NCBI RefSeq assembly: GCF_030445035.2
Contig: NC_080701.1
Span: 25,760,798 to 25,824,797 of the forward strand
Length of the DNA: 64,000 bases
Source: Dasypus novemcinctus
Taxonomy: Eukaryota > Chordata > Mammalia > Cingulata > Dasypodidae
Direction: 5' to 3'
Shown here: positions 12,201-24,200 of the stretch, one piece after another
Layout: each line of letters begins with the position of its first letter
Position numbering within the stretch: the stretch's first letter is position 1
Translations under genes and position numbers: made by a program
Notes under the pieces: model-generated
Seen by the model: only the letters and a program-made list of their open reading frames with translations
Databases searched by the model: none
What the model was told of the DNA's origin: nothing

Positions 12201-15200
12201 TGCCCCTGGCGGACTGCCGCTGCTCCCCAGGGTCCATGACCGTGACTCCCTGGCCAGGCGCCCAGTACCCGCCCCAGCTGTTGTTTTTAATTGTTTCCAC
12301 TATGAGTATATCTAGACATTACTATATACCCTGTATAACTCCCTGTCAGCTATATATATCCTGTCAATAACATCCTATATCAGTATTCCTCTGCTGCCAT
12401 TGTTGAACCACTCTATGATTCAAAACTTCCTGTAAAGTGAATCCCAACATAATGTCAGCTTCACAAGAGTCTTAGATCACCGAAATTCATATATACAATA
12501 TACAGTACTTCCCCAGATCCACCATAAAACCTTTTCCCTTCCATAGCGATAATCTTTTAGCTTATTCATATCATATTTCCTGATACTGATGTACAGATTC
12601 CGGGACAATAGCTTTCAAACAAGGTGACATCTGTGCTTACTATGTGGCCCATACTTTAGATTGTACGGTTTTCTAAATTTTTTAGTTATCCTATGTTTTG
12701 CCTTATGGTTTACATTATTAGTCTGTCGTCCCCTATATGTTTCTGGTGTAATATTACATGTTTTATATTCATCCTCGTGTACTCTCACAGAACTCCTCTC
12801 TTGCCCCCATATTCACCTTGGTTCCTTCCATTCCCCATCCATTTCCCCCCTCCCCTTGAGGCCCACAACGCCAGCCAATCTCTATTTCCCAAGAAGCCAT
12901 GTCCAGCCATACTTGCAGCAGTATTCAGGACCTGACTTTCTCAACTGCCCTAGTGCCCTGGGAGCCATCCTTTCTCATGAGAGATACAGTTCTCTCTATT
13001 TGATGGCATTAGTCCTCCCCAGGGTGTGGGTCCACCCCAACTCTCACTTCTTGGGTCTCTTCCCAATGGTACCACCCACCTTGGCAAAATGAGCCTTCAG
13101 CTATTCCCCCGGAGTCTGTCCCGCATCAGACCATACCCCCTGAGCGTCCTAACCAGGTGTCCCTCCTACTTATACTTTGATACGATTTTCTCATCTTTTT
13201 GTTCTCAACGGACACCTGACACTCTCCCATGTTTGTATGTTGCCCCTCCCTCCCCCGAATTTTTGGACAATATTACCCCTCTTCCCATCCCCAGCCCCCC
13301 TCAAACCCACAAAGTCCCACCCGAAGACAACCCCTTGCCCCCATTTTGTCCCTTCTTTTTGCTCATACTTACCGCCAGCTCATCACAGATTCCACCCCTG
13401 CAGACGTTAACTCATATCCTTCCTCCACCCCCCGCTTTCCTGTAAGCCTCTTTTCCAGACTCTAGCTCTCTGAGGCAGTTTGCTTATTTCATATCATTGA
13501 GGTCATGTAGTATTTGTCCTTCAATGCCTGGGTTGCTTCACTCAACATAAGATTCTCTAGATTCATCCGTGTTATCACGTGTGTTTGTAGTGTATTTGTT
13601 CTTACAGCCGAGTAGTATTCCATTGTGTGCATATACCACATTTTATTGATCCACTCGTCTGTTGATGGGCATTTGGATTGATTCCAACTTTTGGCGATAG
13701 TGAACAATGCTGTTATGAACATTGGTGTACATATATCGGTTTGTGTCCTTGTTTTCAGTTCTGATGGGTATATGCCCAGCAGTGGTATTGCTGGGTCATA
13801 TGGCAGATCTATGGTTAGGTTTTTGAGAAACCGCCAAACTGTCCTCCAGAATGGTTGGATCCTTCTGCATTCCCACCAGCAGTGGATGAGTGTTCCCCTT
13901 TCTTCACATCCTCTCCAGCATTTGTATTCTTCTGTTTTTTTCATAGCTGCCAATCTTATGGGAGTAAGATGGTATCTCATTGTCGTTTTGATTTGCATTT
14001 CCCTGATAGCTAGAGATTTGGAGCATTTTTTCATGTGCTTTTTAGCCATTTGTATTTCTTCTTTGGAGAAGTGTCTGTTTAAATCTTTTTCCCATTTTTT
14101 AAATGGGTTGTTTATCTTTTTGTTTTCAAGATATATGAGTTCTTTATATATGCAAGATATGTCTCTTATCAGATATATGGTTGCCAAATATTTTCTCCCA
14201 TTGTGTGGGTTCCCTTTTTACTTTCTTGACAAACTCCTTTGAGGTGCAGAAGGCTTTAATTTTGAGGAAGTCCCATTTATCTATTTGTTCTTTTGCTGCT
14301 CGTGCTTTTGGTGTGATATTCATGAAGCCATTTCCTATTACAAGGTCCTGTAGATGTTTCCCTACACTGCTTTCCAAGATCTTTATGGTCTTGGCTCTTA
14401 TATTTAGGTCTTTGATCCATCTTGAGTTGATCTTTGTATAAGGTGTGAGATGGTAATCCTCTTTCATTCTTCTACATATGGCTATCCAGTTCTCCAGGCA
14501 CCATTTGTTGAATAGGCCATTCTGTCCCAGTTGCGAGGGTTTGATGGCTTTATCGAATATTATATGACTATATACATGAGGTTCTATATCTGAACTTTCA
14601 ATTCGATTCCATTGGTCTGTGTGTCTCTCCTTATGCCAATACCATGCTGTTTTCACTACTGTAGCTTTGTAGTATGTTTTGAAGTCAGGAAGTGTGATTC
14701 CTCCTATTTCGTTTTTCTTTTTCAGTATGTCTTTGGCTAATTCGGGGCCTCTTTCCTTTCCAAATAAATTTCATAGTTAGTTTTTCTAGTTCCTTAAAGA
14801 AGGCTGTGTTGATTTTTATTGGGATTGCATTGAATGTGTAGATCAGTTTTGGTAGGATAGACATCTTAATAATATTCAGTCTTCCTATCCATGAACAAGG
14901 AATATTCTTCCATTTATTTAGGTCTTCTTTGATTTCCTTGAACAGTCTTGTATAGTTTTCGGTGTATAGGTTTTTTACCTCTTTAGTTAAATTTATTCCT
15001 AAGTATTTGATTTTTTTATTTACTATTGTGAATGGTATTTGTTTCTTGATTTCCTCCTGATCTTGCTCATTATTGGTGTACAGAAATGCTACTGATTTTT
15101 GCGCATTGATCTTATAACCTGCGACTTTGCTGAACTCATTTATGAGTTCTAGAAGCTTTGTTGTAGATCTCTCAGGGTTTTCTATGTATAGGATCATGTC

Positions 15201-18200
15201 ATCTGCAAATAATGAAATTTTGACTTCTTCCTTTCCAATTTGAATGCCTTTTATATCTGGTTCTTGCCTCAGTGCTCGAGCAAGTACTTCCAAGACAATG
15301 TTAAATAGGAGCGGAGACAATGGGCATCCTTGTCTTGTTCCTGAGTTTAGAGGGAAGGATTTCAGGATTTCTCCATTGTAAACAATGTTGGCTGTAGGTT
15401 TTTCATATATACTCTTTATCATGTTCAAAAAGTTTCCTTGTATTCCGATCTTTTGGAGTGTTTTTATCAAGAAGGGGTGCTGTATTTTGTCAGATGCCTT
15501 TTCTGCATCTATAGATATAATCATGTGATTTTTTTCCTTCAATCTGTTTATATGGTGTATCACATTGATTGATTTTCTTATGTTGAACCATCCTTGCATA
15601 CCTGGAATAAATCCCACTTGGTCATGGTGTATAATTCGTTTAATGTGTTGTTGAATATGATTAGCAAGTATTTTGTTAAGTATTTTTGCATCTAGGTTCA
15701 TTAGAGAAATTGGTCTGTAATTTTCCTTTCTTGTGGTGTCTTTGTTTGGCTTTGGTACTAGGATAATGTTGGCCTCATAGAAGGAGTTCGGCAATGTTCC
15801 TTCTGTTTCGATTTTTTGGAATAGTTTCAACAGGATTGGTGTTAGTTCTTTCCGGAATGTTTCGTAGAATTCACCTGTGAAGCCGTCTGGCCCTGGGCTC
15901 TTCTTAGTTGGGAGATTTTTAATGACTGATTCTATCTCTTTGCTTGTGATTGGTTTGTTAAGATCATCAATTTCTTCTTTTGTCAATATGGGCTGCTTAT
16001 GTGTTTCTAGGAATTTGTCCATTTCCTCTAAATTGTCATTTTTGATGGAATATAGTTTTTCAAAGTATCCTCTTATGATAGTCTTTATTTCTGTGGGGTC
16101 AGTGGTGATATCGCCTTTCTCATTTCTTATTTTGTGTATTTGCATCTTTTCTCTTTTTTTCTTTGTTAGTCTCGCTAAAGGTTTGTCAATTTTGTTGATC
16201 TTCTCAAAAAACCAGCTCTTGGTCTTGTTTATTTTTTCAAGTGCTTTCTTATTTTCTATTTCATTTAGTTCTGCTCTTATCTTTGTTATTTCTTTCCTTC
16301 TTCTTCCTGTTGGGTTACTTTGTTGTTGTTTTTCTAATTCCGTCAAAAGAGCAGTTCTTCAATTTTTGCTCGCTCTTCTTTTTTGATATGTGAATTTATG
16401 GCTATAAATTTCCCTCTCAGTACTGCTTTTGCTGCATCCCATAAATTTTGGTATGTTGTGTTATCATTATCGTTTGTTTCAAGGTAGTCATTGATTTCTT
16501 TTGAGATTTCCTCTTTGACCCACTGTTTTTCTAAGAGTGTGCTGTTTAATTTCCAAATCGTGGTGTGAAGTCTGGGCCTCCGTCCCTTGCGAATTTCCAG
16601 CTTCACTCCACTGTGGTCAGAGATATTGTTTTGTATGATTTCGATCTTTCTGAATTCATTAAGCCTTTCTTTGTGGCCTAGCATATGGTCTATCTTGGAG
16701 AATGTTCCATGTGCGCTTGAGAAAAATGTATATCCTGCTGTGTTTGGATGTAATGATCTATATATGTCTATTAGATCCAGCTCTTCTAATATACTGTTCA
16801 AATGTTTTGTTTCCTTAGTGATTCTCTTTTGAGATGTTCTGTCCAGAGTTGATAGTGGTGTATTAAAGTCCCCCACTATAATTGTAGATGCATCTATTTT
16901 TTCACTTAGTTTTTCCAGCGTTTGTCTCACGTATTTAGAGGCACCCTTGTTAGGAGCATAAATATTTATGATCGTTCGATCTTCTTGACAGATTGTCCCT
17001 TTCACTAAAATGTAGTATCCTTCTTTGTCTCTCACAATTGTTTCACATTTAAAGTCTATTTTGTCTGATATTAATATAGCTACTCCTGCCTTTTTTTGGT
17101 TGTTGTTTGCTTGTATGATTGTTTTCCAGCCATTCACTTTCAATCTCCATGCGTCTCTGGGTCTAAGATGTGTCTCTTGTAGACAGCATATAGATGGGTC
17201 ATATTTCCTTATCCAGTGTCCCAGTCTGAATCTTTTGATAGGTGAGTTTAATCCATTGACATTCAGTGTTATTACGTTCAGAGAATTATTTGTGGTAGCC
17301 ATATTTTGGTTGGATTTGTGTTTGTTATATTTTGTTTGTATTATTTTATTTTCCCCTTCTATTTTTGTCTTTCTTGTTGCTTTTACACTCTCCTCCATCT
17401 CTGACTGTCCTGTTTTTTCCTTTCTTCCTGCAGAACTCCCTTAAGAATTTCTTGAAGGGGAGGTTTCTTGTTGATATACTCTTTCAGTTTCTGTTTATCT
17501 GTGAATATTTTGAACTCTCCATCATTTTTGAATGCTAGTTTAGCTGGATAGAGTATTCTTGGTTGGAAATTTTTTTCCTTTAGTACCTTGACTATATCAT
17601 ACCACTGCCTTCTTGCCTCCATGGTTTCAGATGAGAAATCAGCACTTAATCTTATGGAGCTTCCCTTGTATGTGATGGTTTTCTTTTCTCTTGCTGCTTT
17701 TAGAATTTTCTCTTTGTCTTGAGCATTGGATAATTTGACAAGTATATGTCTTGGGGTGGGCCTGTTGGGGTTTATGACCAGTGGAGTGCGCTGTGCTTCT
17801 TGGATATGTACATCTGTCTCTTTCAGTAGATTTGGGAAGTTTTCAGTCATTATTTCCTGCAACACTCCTTCTGACCCCTTTCCCTTCTCTTCTCCTTCTG
17901 GAATGCCTATAATACGTATGTTTGAGCGTTTTGCATTATCATTCAGGTCCCTAAGTCCTATCTGGATTTTTTCTACCTTTTTATTGACCACTTCTACTAT
18001 CTGTTTGATTTCCAATGCACTGTCTTCCACATCACTAATTCTCTGCTCTGCCTCTTCTAGTCTGCTGATATTTGCTGCAAGTGTATTTTTGATTTCTTGA
18101 ACTGTGGTGTTCATTTCCATCATATCTGTTATTTTTTTGCGCATGTCTGCAATTTCCCCTCCAAGTGTTGTCTTCATGTTGTTAACCTCTTTCATTACTT

Positions 18201-21200
18201 CATCAAATTTGTCGGTGATAAATGTTTTGAGATCTTTCATTGCTTGTGTGAAGTTCTGCTCCCCTTCCTGATTTTTAGTTTGTTGATTGGATTCAGTCAT
18301 GTTTTCCTGATTACTGGTTTGGTTTGTAGATTTTTGTTGCTGTCTTGTCATTTTTCCTTGACGGGTTTAATCAGATCTGTAGCTTCTTTGTCTAGTCTTG
18401 GTGATTAATTAACTGTTTTTTTTTTGCATAAGCGTTATATCTTCTCTTTGTCACTTTGTTCTTCCTATTTGAATTTCTTAGTGTTGGTTAAGTTCACTTT
18501 AAAGGAAAGTATTAGTGCTGGGGAAAGGCAATTGTGTAATGAAGGAAAAAGTGTAAAGTAGTATTTGTGATATATGTTAACAAAGCATCAATATGAGTTC
18601 TGGGAGGATGGAGGTTAGATCATGTAAATTGTGTAGAGTTATAGTAGTAGGAAAGTACCTAGAATAAGGTAGAGGACTGAATATGGGAGGAATATGGTAC
18701 GTACTAAGAAGCTATTGTTTTCGTGAGAGAGGGAAAGACAAAAGAAAGGTAATCGTTTCAAGGGCAGATACCAGATGGAAAACTAAACAAAGGTATTAGA
18801 AATTAAGAGTTAGACGCTTAGTGGATCAAAGAAAGGGAGTTGGAATGTAGGAGAGATAGCAGATGGTGGAGGATATCAAGTTGTAGGGGTAAGGGGTTAG
18901 TGTAGATATCCTAAATCTATTCACAGAGAAATGAGGCAGTGGAGGATGAGGAAACCCAGTAAATGTGAGGTGTTTCCTGCAGGACCTATTGTATGGTTAA
19001 GATAAAATAGAATAAGAAGAAGATTGGGGACAAGAAAGAGAGGATTTAAAAAAAAAAAGGAAAAAGAGACTTTGGGGGATACGCTGGGAGAAAATACTAG
19101 GGGATAATGCAATGCCAGGAATCAGAACATTAAAAAACTTGAATAAGGAAAAATAGAAATAGAATAAAAATAAAAGCAAAACAAAATAAAATAAAGAAGA
19201 AAAAACGCAAACTTTGAGGGCTAGGATATTCAAGGGCCTCAGATGAACCTCAGGGTGTGGTGGATTCAGGGATGGACAGTCTGAGGTATTAAGGCCTCAA
19301 GAGGTGTGAGTCTCTGGTGTGTGGGCCGCCAGAGTCCAGGGAACTCAGACCTGGCACCCTCAAGTCCAGTTAACGGGAATCCTGGGAGCACCACAGTGCA
19401 TCACAGCCTTCAGGGATCCCTGCAGCTGGGTGCCAGCCCTAGGGGTGAGGTCTCATCCACAAGCTCTATCCTGTGTTCTGTGTCCTACAATTCACTCACT
19501 AGGGTCTATTGTGTGGATATATCACCAATTGAGTTCAGGAACCCTCCCACCCTGTGGTCCCCAGGAACGTCCACCTGGGGGCTCCTCTAGGCTGCAGCCA
19601 ATTTAATGACTCAGATCAAATAGCCAGGTCCAGGGGAGGGGCTCCAGCCAGAAACGCTAATAGCAGAGTCCAAACCCGAAATTCCCACGCTTTGCAAAAT
19701 ATTCCCCTAATCAGGTTCCAAACGTCTGGCACCCCGTGAGACCCTGGTAGCGTCTCTTTGTTGCTATCACTTTGAGACTGCTGTAGTTCCGCAGCAGGGG
19801 TGGGGGGGTGGGGGCGTGGCTCTAGGCGAAAATGCTATTGTTTGTGTCCGCAATCACAACTTCCCCCCGCTTTGCCCTAAAACCCCCCCCTGTCTGCCCA
19901 AATGGGTCTGCAAGCACCTCCCTTCCCACAAACCCCCAATAGGCCGCCCAGGGCCCACGAACTCCCCAGTACTGCAGAGGCTCCAAAAAAAAAAAAAAAA
20001 AAATTAATTAAAAAAAAAAAAAAAAAACAAAAACCAAAGAACAGAAACCCCTCCGCAGGCCCGGCTCCGCCCGCTGCTGCCCGCCGCCGAGGCCTGGACC
20101 GGCTCCGTACGCTGCCGTGGCCCGGCCCAGCCCAGCTCCGCCCGGCTCCGTACGCCGGGCCGCTGCGGCCTGGACCGGCTCCGCTCGCTACAGCGGCCCG
20201 GCCCGGCTCCGGCGTCCGCCTCCCGCCGCCGCGGCCTGGACCGGCCCCGCCCGGCTCCGCACGCTGCCAGGGCCCAGCCCGGCTCCGCCCACCCCCACCC
20301 GGCCCCGCTCGCCGCGGCCCAGCCCGGCTCCGCCCACCCCCACCCGGCCCCGCTCGCCACGGCCCAGCCTGGCTCCGCCTGGCTCCGCTTGGCACCGGGG
20401 CCGCGTCCCGGCCCGGCTCTGGCGTCCGCCGCTGCGGCCCGGCCTGGCTCAGCCCCACCGCACGGCGCTAGATGCCTCGGCTCCGCCTACCCAAGGAGGG
20501 AATCCTCTACAGGTTGCTGGGATCTCCGTGTATATTTCACAGACGGATCCTCTCTGTTACCTTCCCTCCAAATCGATGTCCAGACACCTCCGGACCAGCA
20601 AAAATCCCCAAACAATCCGGTCCCAAAGAGTCTCCAACGCCGCCCAACCGATTCCCTGCAGAAGACCCTAACAGGGAAGTTTACTCAGCCGCCATCTTGC
20701 CCCCTCCTCCTCAACCATTTTTGATACATGGACCCTTGGGAGAGTTGACTCCTCTCAAGAAAAATGGATGAAAATTTTACATATAATTTCATGTTTTTCA
20801 CAGATTTTATTAAAGCTCATCTATGGTTAAGAATTTCTGTTCTGTTTTCTAGTTTTTGTGAAACCTTCAATGGTAACCCAACTTGAATAGCAATAGCAAT
20901 TTCAAGGCTCTTACGACATTTCCATCAAAATGAAATCATTATCTGATTTTGAGCTTTTGCCTTGTTTTTCTCTCTCTACAATGCCTGTCCAGCATGAAAC
21001 AAATCACCTCTAAACATAGAACTCTCACACTCTCAGTCATAATTACACGTTTTCTATTCACATAGCGTGCTTTATACAAATATCGTAATACTTTCTCATC
21101 TAACTCCTGTTGAAAACCCATTTGCCCTTATTTTATTTTGGTATTGTAATGTGATAAGACCTTCAATAATTAAATGTAAATTTCCCAGTTTCTGTGACTA

Positions 21201-24200
21201 AAGCGTAATGTCTTCATTTCTGTAGTCGTATCTTCATCTAGGCTTCATTGTCATTTTCTTCTTCTGAGAATCAGAAAACTCCTAGCTGGGAAGGCCGCAG
21301 AGGTCACACAGTTCAGTCCCAGCCCCGGGGCCGGAACTCCAGCACAGCATTTGGCCAAGTTCCTCCTAAAGCTCTTTCAGTGAGAGAACATTTCTGACAG
21401 CTGCTGGCAGCTTGGTCTATTGTGGGGTAACTCTTGAAATTCTTTTAATTTTCTTCCCTGTGTTTCTAGGTCTTTGCTTGTAATTAACACAAAGTCAGCT
21501 AATGTGTCTTCTCTGATAGCCCTTCAAACATTTGATAACTGTCTCATGACACTTTGTTCAGTCATTCTACTGAAACCCCCCCCACCCCTTATGTGCTCTC
21601 TCTGTGTCATTCGCTGTCTGTTTTTCTGTGTCTGCTTATATTCTTATTAGGCGGCTCCAGAAGTGATTCTGGAACCTTCCAGGTGAGAGAGAGGCTCTCA
21701 TTCTCTGTACCACCTCAGCTCCCTGTTCTGCTACGTCTCTTATTGTCTTTCCTCTGTGTCTCTTTTTGTTGGGTCATTTTGCTGTGCCAGCTCTCCACAT
21801 CGCTGGCACTCTGTGTGAGGCAGCACTCCTCGGTGTGGCAGCACTCCATGTGGGCCAGCTCGCCATGTATGCCAGCTTGCCTTCACCAGGAGGCCCGGGG
21901 CATCGAACCCTGGACCTCCTATATGGTAAATGGGAGCCCAACTGCTTGAGCCACACCTGCTTCCCACCCATTTCTTTTTGTTACTATTTGTACAACTTCC
22001 TCCTCCACCACCTTTCTCTCCCTCCTTCACCTTCTGCCTGAATTCTTCTTCTGACTGGTGAAAGTGAAGTACACAGCTGCAGCCACATTTCCACAAAATG
22101 CTATTTACGTTCTGCTTTTTACCTTAATTAGAGTCACTGGCAAATGAGAGTATCTGGTAAACTACCTTCTTGGTGGGAAACGCAGAACGTGTGATTGAGA
22201 CCTCTTGAAATTATTCTATGTCCATTTAGTAATGACTTAAAGCCGAGATTATTTAAGTAACTTTTTTCTTGGGATTGTAAATACATGAGCATATCATAAG
22301 CATTTTAGATTGTTTTCTCCTTGGTGTGGGAGAGGTCATAGTAAAAAGTTGGTGATTATATAAGAACATATTCTCAGAGTGGGGACATGTGGAAATATTT
22401 ACGAGTGAACTGACATAATTCAGAGATAGGCTCTGGGGGATCAATGAAGCAAGTGTGGCAAAATATTAGTAACTGCTGACTCTGGGCATGGGTATAAGGG
22501 TGTGCATTATCTGATTCTGTTTTTGGCTGTGCTTGAAAACTTTATTAATAAAGTATTACGTCTGTGACTAAGATGTAAAACTAAAGAGGGAGGAAATGGG
22601 TTGGAGGACGACAGGGGCGTCCTAATGATCTCCTAGCAGCTTGGGTCACGTGGGGCAGGCTAATGGGGAGAGGTCAGAACTGCCAAGCTGTGGTCTTACT
22701 TGAGAAGGGTGAGGGCGAGGGTCTGGGAGCAGCTTTCAAACACCACCTCAGTTGACCTGTGAAGAAAAGTTGCTGTTGACACCTGCACATTATTAGAAAT
22801 GTCACCAAACCTTCCCTTATTTTTCAGTATGACCCTCAATTCGGTGATGCCTTTTGGAATAGCAGCAAGTATGGGATGGTGACGTACCTGCTGAGAATGA
22901 TGACCAGCTGGGCCATTGTCTGCAGTGTTTGGTACCTGCCTCCCATGACGAGAGAGGTAGGAGCCATAGCAAGACATCATGTCTTCACTTACCTTGTGTG
23001 GCCATGAGCCTGAGTTGAGTGATCTTATTCATTCTTCCTTACAGGCAGATGAAGATGCTGTCCAGTTTGCCAATAGGGTGAAATCTGCCATTGCCAGGCA
23101 GGGAGGACTTGTGGACCTGTTGTGGTAAGTATAGAGCCAGACTTTATCAGCTGAGTCTAGGAGAAAATGGATTTCTGAAGCAGATGCTGAATCCTGGCTC
23201 CATTTACAAAGACTCCTGCTTTCCCTGATAGATTTAGATTTACCAGCTCCAGAGAGTGAGCAGTCTGATTCCTTTCTCCTGGTTCGAACTCAGAGGTGCT
23301 CAGTGCTCTCTTTACCTGTCCTTGGGGAGCACAGAGACAAAGATGAATTGGATCGAAGCTTTTGGATCTGTGGACCATTCTGGAGTTTGGTGCCATCTGC
23401 TAAGGCACCCAAGCAAACCATATGCCGGAAACCCTTAGGAGTCAGTGTATTTGGCAGAACCGGACCAGCCTGAGAAAGACAAAAGTTTCATTCATTGCAT
23501 TTAGCTACAAGAGCAGAGATTGGCAAACTTTTTCTGTAAAACGTCACTAAATATATTAGAATTTCCAGGCCATATAATTGCAGTTGGAAATACCTGTCCT
23601 TTCTACCATGAATGTAGCCATATAATATAAATAAATGTGCATGGTTGTGTTCCAGTAAAACTTTATTTACAAAAACAGATGACAAGGAAGTGGCTGTGGC
23701 TAAATCAGTTGGGCTCCCATCTACAATATGGGAGGCCCTGGGTTCATGTAAAGGCAAACTCACCCACACGCTGTGGAGAGCTGGCGCAGCAAGATGATGC
23801 AACAAAGGGAGATAAGCAGATACAGAAAAAATGTGCAGCAAATGGACACAGAAAAGAGACAGAAAGGAACAAGCTGCAAGGGGGGTAATAAATAAATAAA
23901 TAATCTTTAAAAAACAGAAACAGATGACAGACTGAGTTTGGCCCAGTGGCCATAGTTTGCGGACCCCTATTTTAGCATTTAAAATAGACTCCAAGTAACA
24001 GGAGATTGATAGGGATGAACACTGGTTCAGAGAAACTGTTACAACCTCTTGGACCCTTAGGTTTAAGTACGGGGACAGCGCTGGGGGCATTTGATTTAAA
24101 TGGGCATTATAGGAAAAGACTTAGAAATTCAGATTTTAAACTGAACTTTAGATTCTCAGGTTCTCACATCTGGCTCTCACATTGTGGCCTAAAAAAGCTA

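Larger units (their letters stand above)
10867..20705 (-). mobile_element. complete antisense L1 retrotransposon, 9.84 kb
   Basis: The 5' end (minus strand) starts GGGGGCAAGATGGCGGCTGA at about 20,705, the usual L1 start with a YY1-type site. A 2.35-kb 5' UTR, intact ORF1 (17383-18351), broken ORF2 (13489-17302) and a 2.6-kb 3' UTR follow, with an A-rich end at 10,867. It sits in the GPAT4 intron opposite to the gene. Length exceeds the usual 6-7 kb of primate or rodent L1 because both UTRs are long. ORF2 breaks make it non-autonomous now. Confidence 0.93.
18352..20705 (-). promoter_or_regulatory. L1 5' UTR and internal promoter, GC-rich
   Basis: From its sense start the UTR reads GGGGGCAAGATGGCGGC, which includes the AAGATGGC core of a YY1 site, as in human L1. 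A CpG-dense block lies at about 20,053-20,470, a T-rich block (sense) at 19,986-20,029, and a purine-rich, A-poor stretch at 18,400-19,250. Long frames across the GC block on both strands are low-complexity Pro/Ala/Arg/Gly and look non-coding. Confidence 0.8.

Noticed and set aside
13691..14242. 183-codon plus-strand frame
   Set aside because: It is the reverse-strand shadow of the ORF2 C-terminus.
15877..16386. 169-codon frame on the plus strand opposite L1 ORF2
   Set aside because: It is a hydrophobic shadow of the A-rich L1 ORF2 strand. The real coding is on the minus strand, with clear RT and endonuclease motifs.
19902..20471. Open frame of 189 codons in the L1 5' UTR, antisense to L1, similar in place to primate ORF0
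   Set aside because: It is Pro/Arg/Ala low complexity, overlaps other open frames on both strands, and follows from lack of stops in GC-rich DNA. Poly-Lys at the start comes from the A run. No domain is present.
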